A stretch of 64,000 bases of DNA, from positions 2,170,001 through 2,234,000 of the forward strand of contig JAQQWL010000004.1 in assembly GCA_038363925.1 (NCBI GenBank), read 5' to 3'. The stretch is from Apiospora phragmitis. Its lineage: Eukaryota; Ascomycota; Sordariomycetes; Amphisphaeriales; Apiosporaceae. This document shows, piece after piece, positions 1 to 13,245 of this stretch (positions within the stretch are counted from its first letter, which is position 1; every line of letters begins with the position of its first letter). Both the position numbers and the translations under genes were made by a program. The notes under the pieces were generated by a model. That model was not told where the DNA came from. It did not search any database and saw nothing but the letters and a program-made list of their open reading frames with translations.

Positions 1-129
1 TAGGTTTTTTCTAAATTCATTATGTTTAAATATATTTTGGGGTATCCACATGTCTGCATAATTAGACAAAGATCAAAAACCAACACATGCTAATAGTCCC
101 AATAGTGAATCCTTTACTTTTGCTCATTA
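1..129. other. AT-rich 3' flank of the receptor gene
   Basis: This short AT-rich stretch lies downstream of the stop codon of the minus-strand receptor gene and probably holds its 3' UTR. No gene is visible in it. Confidence 0.4.
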
Positions 130-1751
130 TCATCGTTTATGGGGCGGTACGCTATCCAGCGGACTCCGGGGACTAATCCGCGGGCCCTCCTCCATCAGCT
201 CCTTGGACGACTTGTGCGTGAGCCGCTCCTCGCTGTCGTCGAAGTGGTTGTACATGCCGTTGCCGTTGTTGCGGTGGGCAGGCTCCTTCTTGACCGTGAC
301 CGTGGTCGTGGTGAAGATGCCCGCCTTGTTGTTGTGGGCACTTTTGCTGTCGTCGTTGTTGACGTTATCGCCCGTGTTGAGTGGTCCACCACTGGCGACT
401 CCGATCGTGGCCTCGCCGCCACCGCCTCGTCGGCGATTGCCCTCCGAATCGAGATCCTCCTCGTCGTCTTCGGACACGCGCTGGAATGTCGCCAGTGTGA
501 AGTTGCCGTTGTCCTGCGCGGCGCGGTTTCGGGCCGCCTTGTGCCTGTCTATGCTGCCGATCGTCTGTGGTGGCAGCCCGGATCCGGAAGCTCCGACGCC
601 GGTATGGATGCTCCAGAGTCCCACCGACTGCGCTGTTCGTTTGATCAAGGGTTGTAGCGTCGCCAAGCATCCAGCACAGATAGCGAGGCCTTGTTCAACG
701 TCAGACCAGATCGCAATATCCAAGGTTGCCCCTGAGAAGGAGAAAATGTTAGCAACAGACTCAAACGAACTATACGGCACGGTGAGCAAAGGTGATGAAT
801 AACGTACACAAAAAGTCCGGGTCTTCAAAATTGTGGACGAAGACGAAGCGCACAACAACGGCAATACTGGCCCTAAACGAACGGATGTGTCAGTATGCGA
901 ACATGTAGTACTAGCTGGATGATGATGGTTGCAAAGCTTACACGCAGGCCATGCCGAGGATGGGGATAAGCGAGTACTTGATACTCTGGCGCATCTGCAG
1001 CCCCATGATCATGTGGAGCGGGAGCAGCGCAAAGGTGAAGTCGCAGAGCACGCTGAAGGCACTGTAGAGGTAGGTGAGGGCCGCGATGATGGACGGCGCC
1101 ACGCACGTCCCCGGGTTGTCCTTGTTCCAGAAATAGTAGAGCGGCTGACACTGCAGGAGCGTGACGAAGAAAAAGACGATGCCAGTGATGACGGAGAGGA
1201 ACAGGACGACGTAGATGATGTATTTATGGGCCTTGATGACGGTGATGCGCAGAAGGAAGATGCCAATCGATATCTTTGAGGTGATCATGGTGATGCAGTA
1301 CCATATATAGCAGAACCACCAAAACTACAACTTCGAATGAGCATTTTCCGTCAACGGTTGAATGGGCTTATCATGGCAGAATATCAGTCTCAATATAGGG
1401 TTGTACGAACCTTCATCGCCTCCTGGATGTCCTCCTTGGCAAGATCCTTATGGTGTCGCCCGGTTCCATAATGGACTCCTGTAAGTGACGACGAAGTGAA
1501 GAGGATGAATGTTATCTAGTCGTGGACTCCTAGTCAGCGGAAGCTATTCCGGGGCCGTTCCAAAGGGGTTGCCATAAGCCATGGCTTACCGTTGCGAAGA
1601 CCATAACTCCATCATCCAGCCCAAACGCCTTAAGAATGAAAACGCGCGTGTAGCATCGAAGAGCAGTCGCGATGACGGCCAATACTAACAGGGCAATGGC
1701 GACGGCCTGCAGCTCGGGGCCACGATTCGGAATATCGACGCCGTCAGTCAT
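130..1751 (-). CDS. PTH11-like / SAT4-family seven-helix membrane protein
   Basis: This is an integral membrane protein of the fungal rhodopsin-like (SAT4/PTH11) family, whose members are thought to act as surface receptors in host or surface sensing. The inferred structure is complement(join(130..731,808..872,942..1324,1411..1515,1590..1751)), which gives 438 aa; all four introns have GT-AG ends and keep phase. Family hallmarks are the short start before helix 1, RCYTR and GLDD after it, VHYGTGRH before helix 3, a cysteine-rich loop (CQPLYYFW ... TCV) and LDIAIWSDVEQG before the last helix. The roughly 150-residue hydrophilic tail is rich in Asp, Asn, Ser and Arg, as expected for a cytosolic C-terminus. 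No CFEM domain precedes helix 1. The ligand cannot be read from the sequence. Intron 1 was placed so that exon 2 starts at 1515, because a nearer acceptor at 1478 breaks the frame. Confidence 0.9.
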
Positions 1752-3760
1752 GATTGCAGTTTGGGTGCTGGCTTGAGGGTCGCTCGTCTCATCTTAATAA
1801 GCTGGCGTGATTACATAACATAAGAACCGTAGACTCGGGATCACAAAAGAGACGTCGAAAAGGACGAACGAGTCAGTCAAGACCCTCCTTTAAGGCCTTT
1901 TCAAAGTTGGAAAACCCGCGGGATACAAGCAAGGGGTCCCGTCCGTTTTGAGAGGATTCTGGTGTCCTGGATTCTTGCCCAGACCCATACTGCGCATGGG
2001 GTCCTTATCACTGATCACTGCACTGCATACATATGCGGAATAACGGATCCAGTGTAATGAAAGGCCGCTCCAGCAAATGGATCACCCATGAGTACCTTGC
2101 GTCACTTGCAGACGAAAGGTAGCGTTGAGTTTAGGCCGGTCCCTTTGCTGTTTCTGGGGGTAGCGTCAGGGCACTAGAAGTAGCATACCCATTGTATATT
2201 CTTTCCAATCGAGCAAATAGGACTTAGCCCCGGCGAATGAGACAACGGGATTTCCACTGGCTACTTCGTATGGTGGACCACTCTCGGACCCCAGCTTGGG
2301 ACCTGGACTGTGGCAGGTTAGGCCCCCCTGGATTAGTCCTGTAACGCTCCAACCGGCAGTGAGGCACATTTTCCGGTAGTTTGGAGTGCTTGGTGAGCGG
2401 GTTTCTAAGCAATTCCCTTTCGAGCCGCATGCAGGATGGCCAGCCAGCCTATGGCCTGATCTGGTCATTTGTCAGTACATACCGACAGCAGCGTTTCTTT
2501 TTCTCTTTTCTTTTTTTCAACCTGCCGATCCAGGAGTAGTTACATCGTCGGAACCGAGCGAGGTTCGGCACTTGACTGCCGATGTTCATATACCTATATA
2601 TGTGCACATAAATCATGCATCTATGTGCACCCGACGGTTCCACCAATGACGGCTCGGAGATTCAACAGTACGATGGCGCAAGCAGTCTTCGTGGCAGAAA
2701 CTTAACAGATGCGACTCTGTCCATGCCTATGCAGCCTCAATCGAAAGAAGGTCCGCGCATCTATCAAGATGCATTGCTTGCGACCACTGGCACCAAATGA
2801 GACTGTCTGTGTCAGTGATCTGGGTGAGGGGCGGGATCCACCCAGTTGAGAGGTTCCGCTCGCCTCGCCGAAGCTAAAGGTAGCCCTGGCACAGTAGCTC
2901 GACGCAAGCAGAGCTGAGAGACAATTCCACACTAGTGCAGAGGCCTAGTCGGCCGTATGTAGCAGCTGCAGCTCGGCAGGCTCGGCAGGTCGGTGAGAAC
3001 ATGGATCTGAATTCACCGGCCGGGATGCCACTCTCTTTCTGGAAGGTCAGCACACACGCACGGGTAAGATTTTCATCCAGTATGCAGCATCAAAGGGGGG
3101 GGCCCAAGCTTCAAGGGTTCTCGTCTTGTTTCTGGTCTTGTGGCGAGATCAGCATGTTGGGCAGCAGCGATGTTCATACTTTGGGACTGCATATGAGAAA
3201 CCATTTACCGATACAGGACGCCGATCATGTTTTGGCAGGGTGTTTGGGTTCTGGTTTGGGTGGCATTCCGATATCGATGTGGCCCAGCAGCGATGAGTGA
3301 TTTCTGGAGTGATGAGCGAAGATGAAAGAAGCGAGATCCACCAATATAGGTGAGGACGATCCCGGTGTAGTGGATGGCCGGCCGTTCCCTGGCTCTTTCT
3401 CAGCCTCACGTAAGAATGAGGTACTGAAAGAGGGAAAGCAGAGATTTTGAATGGGGTCCGGTGGGTTTGCGAGCCGAAAACCAGGTTTAGCTAACGATAA
3501 TCATTCCATGGATGGCCAGGCCGGCCGACCTGAGTAGAATTGGTCGTCTTACTCGGAGGATATCCGACGACGCGCCAATAGTCTCGCCATCGCTTAAACG
3601 AGATGACCTCGAATTAAAGTATGTAGTAAATGTGCAGCAACTCTAATAAACGAAGACATCAGATTGGGCGTGTCAAGTTCTTCAGCAGTTGAAGTTAACA
3701 AGAAAAGTGGTGCCAGAGTTTAGTCCGGTTTCACGGCTAAATAACTTTTAGCTCTGGCCT

Positions 3761-3829
<69 letters not shown>

Positions 3830-6140
3830 AGCAACGGTAATACGACCACTTTTATGTAAAAAGCAATATTGGAAGTGTCTCGCGTCTCGCGTCTTGCCAT
3901 AAATACCTACATAATGTGTACGTACTTCAAACGAAGAAAAGATGGTCGAGGTCGTTCGTAGGTATGGTTACCTCGTTGGAATTATTACAAACTGCAATCT
4001 GTTGTGACAGCTGCCACTACTACCACCTTCATGCAAAACACCCACCCTGCCATGGAACCTGCCACCTGCATTACTTGCTTGCATATCAGGCCCCCATCTA
4101 CCGACGCTGTTGTGCATGGCCGGGGTCATTGTGCGGGATTGCCGGTGATACCAACTGTTTTCTCTTCTTTCTTTTTCGGCTTCCTTTCTTCAAACGCGGC
4201 TAAGCCACTACCCTAGAAAATGAGAAGATCTGACTTCTATCACATGTAAATCAATCAACAACGGTTTTGGAAGAATCCAAGCCGAGAAGCATGGAGAAAA
4301 TATGAACCAATTGCCATTGCGCGACCGAGGAAGAGCAGCTTACGACCGACTTTGTCTTCGATTTGGATCGGGCTTTTTTCTTCTTCGGCCAGTGCACGGT
4401 ACAGAGGAAGCGAGATTCCGGCGTTACATCTGGAGCCATGCTGCAATACAACACGGGTGATTCACGATCTCCGCCCTACGCAGTACTTGCCGGTTCTGGA
4501 AACAAGGAAGGAGAGTCTCGCCTTAGAGCCTAGAACAAGCCACTATAGCAATGAGCGTTGTTATGAACAAGGGTGTTGTGTATCAGATTGATCGATCCGT
4601 AATAGTAGTTCCATATCGACAATTTAATTACATGGAACATCGTAAGTGAAGTACGAATTGTGCGTGGCGATCGTAAGTGGGCTACGAGAAGAGGCTGGTG
4701 CAGGGCAACGGTGTGGCTAATAAAGCCACACAAAGACGGGCCTGTACACTGATTTCTGTCTCTCCTCCTCTCGGCTCTCTCTCTCGTGGGTGTGTGTCGG
4801 TCTTCTACGTACTTATTCCAGCCGGACCGTACGTTTCGGCACGTTGAAGTAAGTGCACGTACTGTATTATACGCTCCGTTTCTCCCGGGAGCTCGCGCAG
4901 CCGAAAGGTGTGTGCCGTCGAAGCGGATATGTGGCGCCCCGAGCAAAGAGCGCACCCGAGCCCGTGAGATGGAAAAAGTAACTTAAAAACCGGGAATGAG
5001 GACAGCAACACTCTCTCCCTCAATTGCCAGCAATGGAACAAGGAATGCGACGACAGCGCTTCGCTTGCGATTAACAGCCTCACTCTCCTTCACGGACCCC
5101 GTTTGTCTCGCTTCCAGCTCACGCAAAGCCACACGGTGGTCACCATCACAGCTCAGGGGGGCCGGTGGCAGGCCCGTAGAGTTCGGTGCATGGAATAAGT
5201 GGCAGGTAATATGGACTGTTCTGGGTGATGGACCACGCGCGTGGGCCGAATCGGGAACGGGCGGCAACTTTCCTCTCTCAATATCTCGGCGATCGCCAAG
5301 AGCCGGACGAGGGATCCGGTGGCAGTGCGCGCGCGTGCGTTGCAAGTCTGCTACTCCCGTACGAAACCACTACCAAAGCCACACAGGGGCAGGTGGCGCG
5401 AAGGGAGCGTGATAGGCATGTATTCTGATCCCTCCCGCAGGCCGAAAGAGACGGACTGCACGACATTCGGGAGGTGGGGGAGCGTGTTCCGGCCAGGAAA
5501 GTGAAAGGTGGCTGTGCTGGCCGCTGCTGCTGGTGGATCACATCCACAACGGCAACTCCTCCGTCCCTCTCGGGAATCCCAATTCGGTTCCCGAAGGTTG
5601 CCAGAAGCTGCGTGACGAAGCATGTGGTGGCGGCGCCGGCGGCGCTGCTTGCTTCCGCATAAGCAGGCTCCCCCACTTCGTACCTCCTCCGTAGGACCAA
5701 CACCCGTTCCAGTCTCCCACCCCCTAAAGTTGTGAGATGTTACTGTGGTACAGAGTAAGACTCTCGTCGCAGGTACGTGGGATCAACCTCCGACCGATGG
5801 ATGGTTAAACCGCGAGAAGCAGTCATGGTGCGTCACCTCTAGCCATTTGGCAACCTACAGTTGACCCATGCCGAATATGGTTGGAGATCGGACAGTCACT
5901 GACATATAAGTAGTCATAATCATGTTGTTGGTTAAGTAGATTAGATATTATGTGATATCTGAACCTATGTGTATCCTTCTTTATCTCTTTCAATCTTTCT
6001 GTATGTACATCTCTCGCTTATATCTCATCTTATCGTGGTATCATAACAAACTCCAAGAACCAAACACTCCACCCTGTGAGAAATCCCATCTACCACAGAC
6101 AGACGACGTGAACACATCGAGATGTGCCATACAACTCCCC
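1752..6140. other. 4.4-kb gene-free region
   Basis: No reading frame here has domain signatures, and none joins to another by plausible splicing. The open frames are short and overlap on both strands, as in GC-balanced noncoding DNA. A hexanucleotide repeat lies at 3761-3838. The left end should contain the promoter of the receptor gene and the right end the 3' UTR of the sugar transporter. I see no transposon ends or tRNA. Confidence 0.5.
3761..3838. repeat. (AACGGC)n microsatellite
   Basis: About thirteen consecutive copies of the hexamer AACGGC occur. All are perfect until the last two, which carry single substitutions. The repeat lies between genes, so it is a simple-sequence repeat and probably variable in length between strains. 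Confidence 0.95.
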
Positions 6141-7866
6141 TTAAACCTCGTCCTCGTGCGCGTGCACGACCTTCTCGCCCCCGATGACCCCCTCGCCCGC
6201 GGCGCTCTGCTTCCGCTGCCGGAACGTGCTGGTGGGCTGCCACTGGGCCGACTTGTTGGCGAGCTTGACCTCGGCGTAGAGCTCGTCGACCTCCTCGAGC
6301 GACAGGCCCTTGGTCTCGTAGATGAAGAAGTATACGAACGCGATGCAGATAAAACAGCAGCCGAACCAGATGAAGAAGATCTTGGACTGCAGGTTGGCGT
6401 AGCCGGGCCCGTAGTTGACGAGGTAGGGGGTCGCGTACGCGATGGCCCAGTTGAGCAGCCAGTTGGTCGCCGTCGTCATGCTCAGGCCGCGCGCGCGGTT
6501 CTTGAGCGGGAAGATCTCGCCCGTCACGACCCAGGCCAGCGGGCCCCACGTCGACGCGAAAAAGAAGATGTAGATACAGACAAAAGCGATGCCGGCCTTC
6601 TGCGCCGCCACGTTGTGGACGATGATGTTGCCGGCGCCGTCTTGGCTCGTCGTCGTGGTGCCGAGCATGGCGACGAGGAACTGACTGGCGCACATGCCGA
6701 CGGCACCCCACAGCAATAGAGGTCGACGGCCGAACCTGTCGACGGCCCACAGACCGGGAAGGGTGGAGACGACGTTGATGCAAGATGTGATCATCTGGAT
6801 GGTGAAGGCGTTGGTAATGCCAGAGTTCTTGAAGTACTGTTGACAAAGGGAGTTAGCTTTGTGCTCAATCGGAGTGTAAGTGTGTATGCCTTACCTGAGT
6901 TCCGTAGTAGAAAATGAAGTTGATTCCGGTCAGCTGCTGGAGGGCCTGCAAGCCCATACCAGTGAGCTGGCGCTTGAGCATCGCGCCCCGGAAGCAGTCG
7001 ATGTAGCTCGCCCTGCCGAGGCTCATCTCGAACTCGTGGTTGGCGCGGATCTCCTCGAGCTCGGCCTGGACCGAAGCCGACTCGGGCGTGAGGCGGCGCA
7101 GCTTGCAGAGCGAGCGGACGGCGCGCTCGTACTTGCCCTTCTTGACGAGGAAGCGCGGGGTCTCGGGCAGGACCAGCATGCCGCCGATGAGGATGATGGC
7201 CCAGAGGAACTGCACCGCGATGGGGATGCGGTAGGAGCCCGTGTCCTGGCGGTCCTGGGTGGCGTAGTCGACGATGGCGGCCAGGAGCAGGCCGATGGTG
7301 ATGGCGAGCTGGTAAGCGCCGACGATGGCGCCGCGGATCCACTTGGGCGCCGTCTCGGACTGGTAGAGGGGCACGACGGCCGACAGGAGACCGACGCCCA
7401 GGCCGGCGAAGAAGCGGCCCGCCAAGAAGAGGGGAAGCGCGACGGCGGCGGTCTGGAGGATGACGCCCAGGTTGAAGACCATGCACGAGAAGATGAGAGC
7501 ATAGCGACGGCCGATGGTGTCAGCGAAGGCGGGAGAACTCAAGGCACCGAAGAAGGTACCGGCCGAGAGAATCGAGACAACGGCTGATGACTGTGATGGC
7601 GATATGTCCAGATGGCCTTTGGGGTTGGTGTAACCAGTAGAGAAGAGTGTTTGCCAGTAGTCCATGGCCTGGATACCGCTGATAGTTCCTGTGTCATAGC
7701 TGTATAGGGATCAGTCAGCGAGTCCGCTCGTCTAGCAGCCCAAGTCACGCGCGTTGATAGTTACGCACCCGAACAGTACGCCGCCAAAGGCGACGAACAT
7801 GCCAATCGCAATGGCGGGCCATGCCTTGCCCTCTTCATGTTCGGGCTTGCCCGGAAACCGCACCAT
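6141..7866 (-). CDS. MFS monosaccharide (hexose) transporter
   Basis: This plasma-membrane sugar porter of the major facilitator superfamily (sugar transporter family) probably imports glucose or related hexoses by proton symport. The structure is complement(join(6141..6836,6895..7699,7769..7866)), 532 aa, with two short phase-consistent introns. Visible signatures in order are FGYDTGTISG in helix 1, GRRYALI after helix 2, PETPRFLV before the central loop, QQLTGINFIFYYG in helix 7, DRFGRRPLLL after helix 8, and ETKGLSLEEVDELY after helix 12. The QQLTGIN motif is typical of hexose rather than disaccharide carriers. The C-terminal tail ends in a mixed-charge stretch (HAHEDEV). Length and twelve-helix pattern are normal. 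The gene stands alone between two large intergenic regions, so regulation by distant upstream elements is possible. Exact substrate and affinity class cannot be told. Confidence 0.95.
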
Positions 7867-10800
7867 GTTGAGTTATGGTCCAATGAAGAAAGGGGAGCTT
7901 GGTTGTAATATAGAAGATATATCGAAGAGTGATACTTGGTAGAATCCCAGCGCTGAAGACGTTGAATAATGATGGGAAACGTCTTGGCCTTATATAATAC
8001 TACTTGACTAGACCAGGTATGTGCCAGACACGAATCCTGCAAGAAGGTTTCATCTTGCTAGAACATGGCCTGCAAGGCTACATGGCTCACGCGCACGTTG
8101 CAGGGAAGGTGGCAGTAAGGTTGTTCCCCCGTCCATCCAGTCTCTCTCCATCATCTCCAGACCAAGAACTGGGGTAGTGAGCTCTAGAACCTTAGTCCGG
8201 GGTAGAGCTCTGGAACCCCGGACACGCGCTACATAAGGTGCTATATCGGCGGCATTGTGGATGCTGCATAGCGAGTAGCATGGTAGGTCCCCGCGGGGAG
8301 AGAGCCAGAGAGGAGCCAGCTTAGCCTCAGACGGCAAAAGAGCTGGGTGCTGTCGATCACGAGGGCTTGCAGAAATGGACGCGGCCGGACCGATTCTGGC
8401 TGCATACTTGTCGCTTTCCTCCAGGGTAATTGGAGTACCAGTCACGGTCCTGGATGGTAACACCAGAAGAGGAGAGCCCAATAAGCGGCCAGAAACTCTG
8501 AGTCGGTCAGTGAAACCTGGAGTAGACACCAGGCTCAAGCCGGCTTAGCTCTCCCTCAACAACATTGCGTTGTAGTCAGGGTAATCTGTCAACCTGAACA
8601 CCCGTTTCCCTCGCTCATTACTCAAAGCGCATGTCATTTAAGCAAGGCAAGCATATCATGGTACTTCAGAAGGACCTCTGCCAACTCGATAACATCAGTG
8701 AAAATCAGACAACTTTCAGAGAAAAACCCATCATCGTCGCACCAGGCTGCGGGTGGCGGTTGCCGACATGCGGGAAAGAAACATTTGATACCATCTTCCC
8801 TCTAGCTCAAGGACGGCATCGAATAGAACGAGGCGTAGAAATTGACCTAAGTATTTTCAAGAAGTACCTACTTGTCCACTTCAATCCACCTCGCTGTCCG
8901 GAGGGAGTTGCCAATTAGTAGTTAGCCATGGGCTCGCTCAAACTAGTAGTAAAGATAGCTGCGGAAGTAGCCAAACAGCTGTATTGGACAAACATATTGG
9001 ATGTTCCTAGCACGACTATTGCTTCATTCGAACCTGGTCCTTACCTAGCCAGGCAAAGTTGCCAAGGTACCATAAAGTCTTGATTTGGACTGACAAGGGG
9101 CAAATGCGCGATGGAAACAGCGACCAATCCGTGCCACGCAAAGCTTAGGGTTGCTTAGCATCAGTCCGTCAGCAGGCTAGAGTCCGTCCCCCCATGACCC
9201 GGGGGGTTTCAACCTAGGGGCTAGAGCTGAAGAAAGGCTCGTTCCATGATGCCATCAGGTCGGTATCGTCCCTTGGGAATTCCATCGTGTTGATGTCTGG
9301 AGAAGCCGTGAAAACAAAGAAACATTTCACTACCTAAGATGATGGGATCATCGAGTACCTAAGTTTCAACTGCACGGGTACCTGCTGGTAACGTAACTAT
9401 GTAGATAGATGCTCGAGCTTACCCCGTATGTATTCTGCCCCCGTGACCCGTAAGGCGACTCGGCCGACGCGGCGAGAACTTGGCCCCCTACCACTTGAGC
9501 TCGTTCGCGGTCGTAACTACAAGGGACTGAGGTATTAAGAGCTCGGGCAGTGGGCGTCTGCCGTGTCAAGACGGGCAGACCTGTTCATGGCGAGGAAAAG
9601 CGCCGAGACCAGGAGTCAGCAGCATTCTCATTCCCCGCGCGAGCCCCAAACCTCCAACCCCTCATGATCGTGATACGTTGATGCGACAAGAAACTTGCGC
9701 GTGGCTGGTAGCCATCCAGGTATACTCGGAGGACTAAAGGAAGGAGGGTATAAAGAACACATTGAACCACCACCCTCCTCTAGTTTGCTATGCCACATCC
9801 TTTGGAATACGTTTCTGTTATAGATTACTTGGATGATATATGTTACATCCCTTTCTGAAAGATGCAACATACCATCCGAAATAGTCTAGGGATTGGAGGA
9901 TGACTTACAGCTGTCGCTGTCGGAGGAAATGAAGGGAAAAGTCTGGAAAAGCTCCGGGGGGCAGTCCTGTCCTCGCAAAGTCGGATTTGGGGAAATCTCT
10001 ACCCCAACTCCCCCAAATCGTCGTCCCCAGGCCAGGCTTAATTCTCGGCGAGACCCATATTTGTTTCCAAGAAACCCCCCAGACTATCAACGAGTCATGA
10101 ATCGAACGGTCAAGCACGTCCCTGATGAGATCCAGTCTCTAAATCCAAGATGTATTAGCCTGGCCTACTCCACTGCTCAAGTCAGTCTACATGCAGTCCG
10201 TTCCAAGAGGTGGGAGTTGCGAGGATGTCTGCGACAGCTCGGGACCGGAAAGGAGGTAGACCTGAATAGTCTGAAAACCAACAGCTCCTTTTAGAGTTCT
10301 TCTTCCTTCGTCGTCTCCCCATACCATCAATCGATACTAGGCATGGTCCCCAGGCCCAGTCTAGGTTCTTAGAACTATTCTAGCAAAAGTGGCCCAGCAA
10401 GTGTACCACATCGTCGGAATGACATCGTACGTTTCCGTAGTACTGAGAGGTACAGTAGTAGGTTCAGTCCAGTCGGGTCCGAAACCTTGCGGGTGGCCCG
10501 AGAGACTGAGGTGGCAAGTGGAACGACGAGGGATCTGATCTGGGTTCATGTTGACACGGGCTGAAAAGTCCCTGTCCTACATAGCCTTGTGGTCAGCTCG
10601 CTCTCACTGTAACATCTTTCAAAGACCCGATGATCTGGTAAGGAATATTGGGGTATCACCTAGCCCATAAACGCCGGAAGGACCGATGATCCTGATCCCG
10701 GTGGGGGACATGCCGAGGTGGGTGGTTCTTTCCAGCAGCTACATCATTACGCAACAAACATCCGATAGTACTCACCAACTTCAACACATAGTGATTTCTT

Positions 10801-11045
10801 AGTCGTAGAAATGCTCGTAGCAGATTGAATTAGCTAAGTCCTTGCAATTGAAGCAAGTGCGGATTGGTGGAACACTTCAGTCTATTAGTAGCCTGTCCAG
10901 GCTTATTGGGTGAATGAATTAGCATGCTGTTTAACCCCACACTGACGACACGTCGCGATCCGCGTCTAATCATCCCCCAAAGCTGAGAATTAGGACAGCA
11001 TACAACCCCCCTTTCTCACACGCCGACCCCATCCCTTCGCTCAGA
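7867..11045. other. 3.2-kb gene-free divergent promoter region
   Basis: This region separates the sugar transporter (minus) from RFT1 (plus), so both promoters lie here. The open frames are short and show no family resemblance. A GC-rich partial palindrome is present at 8197-8221, beside a related half copy at about 8179-8203. I see no tRNA or transposon structure. Confidence 0.5.
8197..8221. repeat. GC-rich imperfect palindrome
   Basis: The 25 bases have 7-base inverted arms (CCGGGGT and ACCCCGG) around an internal AGAGCTCT palindrome. A related GAGCTCTAGAACC stretch occurs about 25 bases upstream. It could be a protein-binding site or a small hairpin. No function is known to me. Confidence 0.5.
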
Positions 11046-13034
11046 ATGGGAGGAAATGATGGGGAGATTATGACGACGACGACGGATCCGTCGTCCTCGT
11101 CGCAATCGCAAGGTTCGGCCGTCCGCGGCGCCTCGCTCCTCATCGTCCTGCAGGTGGCCTCGCGCGCCGTGACCTTCGTCGCGAACCAGCTGCTCCTCCG
11201 CTTCCTCACGGCGCAGCTGCTTGGCGTTTCGACCCAGCTCGAGGTCTACTACCTCTCGGTCCTCTTCTTCGCCCGCGAAAGCCTCCGCGTCGCCATCCAG
11301 CGACAAGGCCCCATGACAACAACGACCGGCGAAAGCAGCAGCAAGGACAATAAGAATAATGATGGCAAGAACAACGAATCCGCTCGGGACAGTCAGTCAG
11401 TAGTCAATGTCGGCCACCTCGCCCTCGCCCTGGGCCTGGCCGCCGCCGTCGGCCTCGGCGGCGCCTACCTCAAGTACGTGGACGCCGCGACGGCGGCGAC
11501 GCCGCACCTGGACACGGCGCTGTACATCTACGGCCTCGCGGCCGTGGTCGAGCTGCTGTCGGAGCCCGCGTTCGTCGTGCTGCAGCACCGCCTCCGGTTC
11601 GGGCCCCGCGCCGCTGCCGAGTCGTACGCCACCCTCATCCGGTGCGTCGTGACCTTCGGCGCCGCCAACTGGGCCTGGCGCCGCGGCTGCGACTGGGGCG
11701 CGCTGCCCTTCGCGCTGGGCCAGCTCGGGTACGGGCTCGGGCTGTCGGGGGTCTACTGCGGGTACGGCTGGTGGCTGGCGTCGGCGGAGCGGTTCTCGCT
11801 GTTTCCCAAGCAAATCGCACAGCCGGACCAGTCTCAGTCGAAGAAGTCAGACGACAAGGTCACGTCGGACAACAACAGCAATAGCTATGCATTGGGCTAC
11901 TTCTACAGACCGACCCTTAACCTAGCGGCGAGCATGACGGCGCAGTCGCTCGTGAAACACATCCTGACGCAGGGCGACACCTTCCTCGTCTCCATCCTCT
12001 CGAACCCCCAGGCGCAGGGCGTCTACGCGCTCGCCAACAACTACGGCTCCCTCCTAGCCCGTCTTGTCTTCCAGCCCGTCGAGGAGAGCAGCCGCAACTA
12101 CTTCAGCAAGCTCCTTGCCGCAACCACCACCACCACTTCCGACGACGAAGCAAAAGCCACCACCAGCAGCAGCAACAAGGAGAAGGATGACATCGCAACA
12201 GCAGCACACAAAAACCTCCCACCGTCGTCCTCCTCTCCCTCAACGCAGGCCCTCGTCAAAGCCCGCACCGACCTCGTCTCGATCCTGCACGCCTACCTGC
12301 TCCTCTCCGTCCTCATCCTGACCCTGGGCCCCTTCGGCGCGCCCCTGCTGGTGCAGCTGATCGCGGGCCCGGCCTGGGCCTCGAGCGGCGCCGGCCTCGT
12401 CCTGGCCCAGTACTGCCTCTACCTGCCGCTGCTCGCGCTCAATGGCATCGCCGAGGCCTTCGTCAGCTCCGTCGCCGCCGAGGCCGACGTCCACCGCCAG
12501 AGCCTCTGGATGGCCGCCTTCAGCGTCGCCTTCGCCGCCGCCGGCTTCGTCACCCTGCGCGTGCTCGACCTCGGCGCCCCGGGCCTCGTCTACGCCAACG
12601 CCGTCAACATGCTCGGCCGCATCGCGTGGAGCGGCGCGTTCATCAAGCGCTACTTTGACCGCGCCTCCGGCGGCAAGGTCCGCTTCGGCTGGGCTGACGT
12701 CGTGTCCCGCGGCAGTATGGGCGTCTACATCGCGTCGACGGCTGTGCTGTGGCAGGTTCTCATGCTCTGCGGGGTCAGTATCGGCGGTGTGTCGACTCGC
12801 ATCTTCCGGGATCTGTTCACGGTGTGTGCGTTGGCTCTGCCATATGTTGGACTAGTGTAAGTTTGTTCTTTATTATTCTGTGTAACTTTTGCTGTCCCAC
12901 TTTCCCTCTTTTTCCCTCCCCGAACTCCAAATGAAGAGGAAACAAATTGTTCTAACCCGAATTTTGGCTGCAGTGCGTACATGGAGCGCCGGTACCTCCT
13001 AGACTGTTACCGCTCGATACGGGGAGGTGGATAA
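11046..13034 (+). CDS. RFT1: RFT1, oligosaccharide-lipid translocation protein of the ER
   Basis: RFT1 is a polytopic ER membrane protein needed for the step at which Man5GlcNAc2-PP-dolichol moves from the cytosolic to the lumenal face in N-glycan assembly; whether it is itself the flippase is debated. The structure is join(11046..12856,12974..13034), 623 aa. The N-terminal signature SLLIVLQVASRAVTFVANQ and the YYLSVLFFARESLR motif are diagnostic. KHILTQGD, with QGVYALANNYGSLLARL after it, is the conserved middle motif. Many hydrophobic segments fit the multi-helix topology. Two low-complexity loops rich in Ser, Thr and Asn (about residues 95-120 and 355-395) are hydrophilic insertions. The last exon adds only about 20 residues (AYMERRYLLDCYRSIRGGG). 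The gene converges on DBP3, with 211 bases between stop codons. Confidence 0.95.
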
Positions 13035-13245
13035 TCATCCTCTTCTTGAGTAGATCTGGACTGAATGAATGCCGTGTCGCTTTCTCTTCACAATCGTGTA
13101 GTAGAGTCTATATATAACAACACTATCTAGTTCTATAGACAGACAAGAGAAAGCCGTCTACAAGGTGCAGTCATCAAGTGTCTAAATTGTGAGGCGTTTT
13201 CTCCCAAGCAATGAGCAAGATCTGAATAAGATCAGAGCAGCAAAT

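Noticed and set aside
3761..3838. AACGGC repeat as a CRISPR-like or telomere-like array
   Set aside because: The units are directly adjacent hexamers with no spacers and are not the TTAGGG fungal telomere repeat.
4996..5412. 138-codon plus-strand frame in the first large intergenic region
   Set aside because: Overlapping frames of similar size exist on both strands, codon use is unlike the real genes, and no domain or motif is visible.
6880..7587. Long open frames antisense to the sugar transporter (and similar ones opposite RFT1, DBP3 and the GH16 gene)
   Set aside because: They mirror GC-biased third codon positions of the real genes on the other strand and have no domains.
8631..8918. 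95-codon plus-strand frame upstream of RFT1
   Set aside because: No recognisable family, no splice partners and no GC-ending codon bias; it fits a chance frame.
9020..9050. TTCGAA-containing stretch resembling a tRNA T-loop on the minus strand
   Set aside because: The flanks cannot form the five-base-pair T-stem and no acceptor stem is present.
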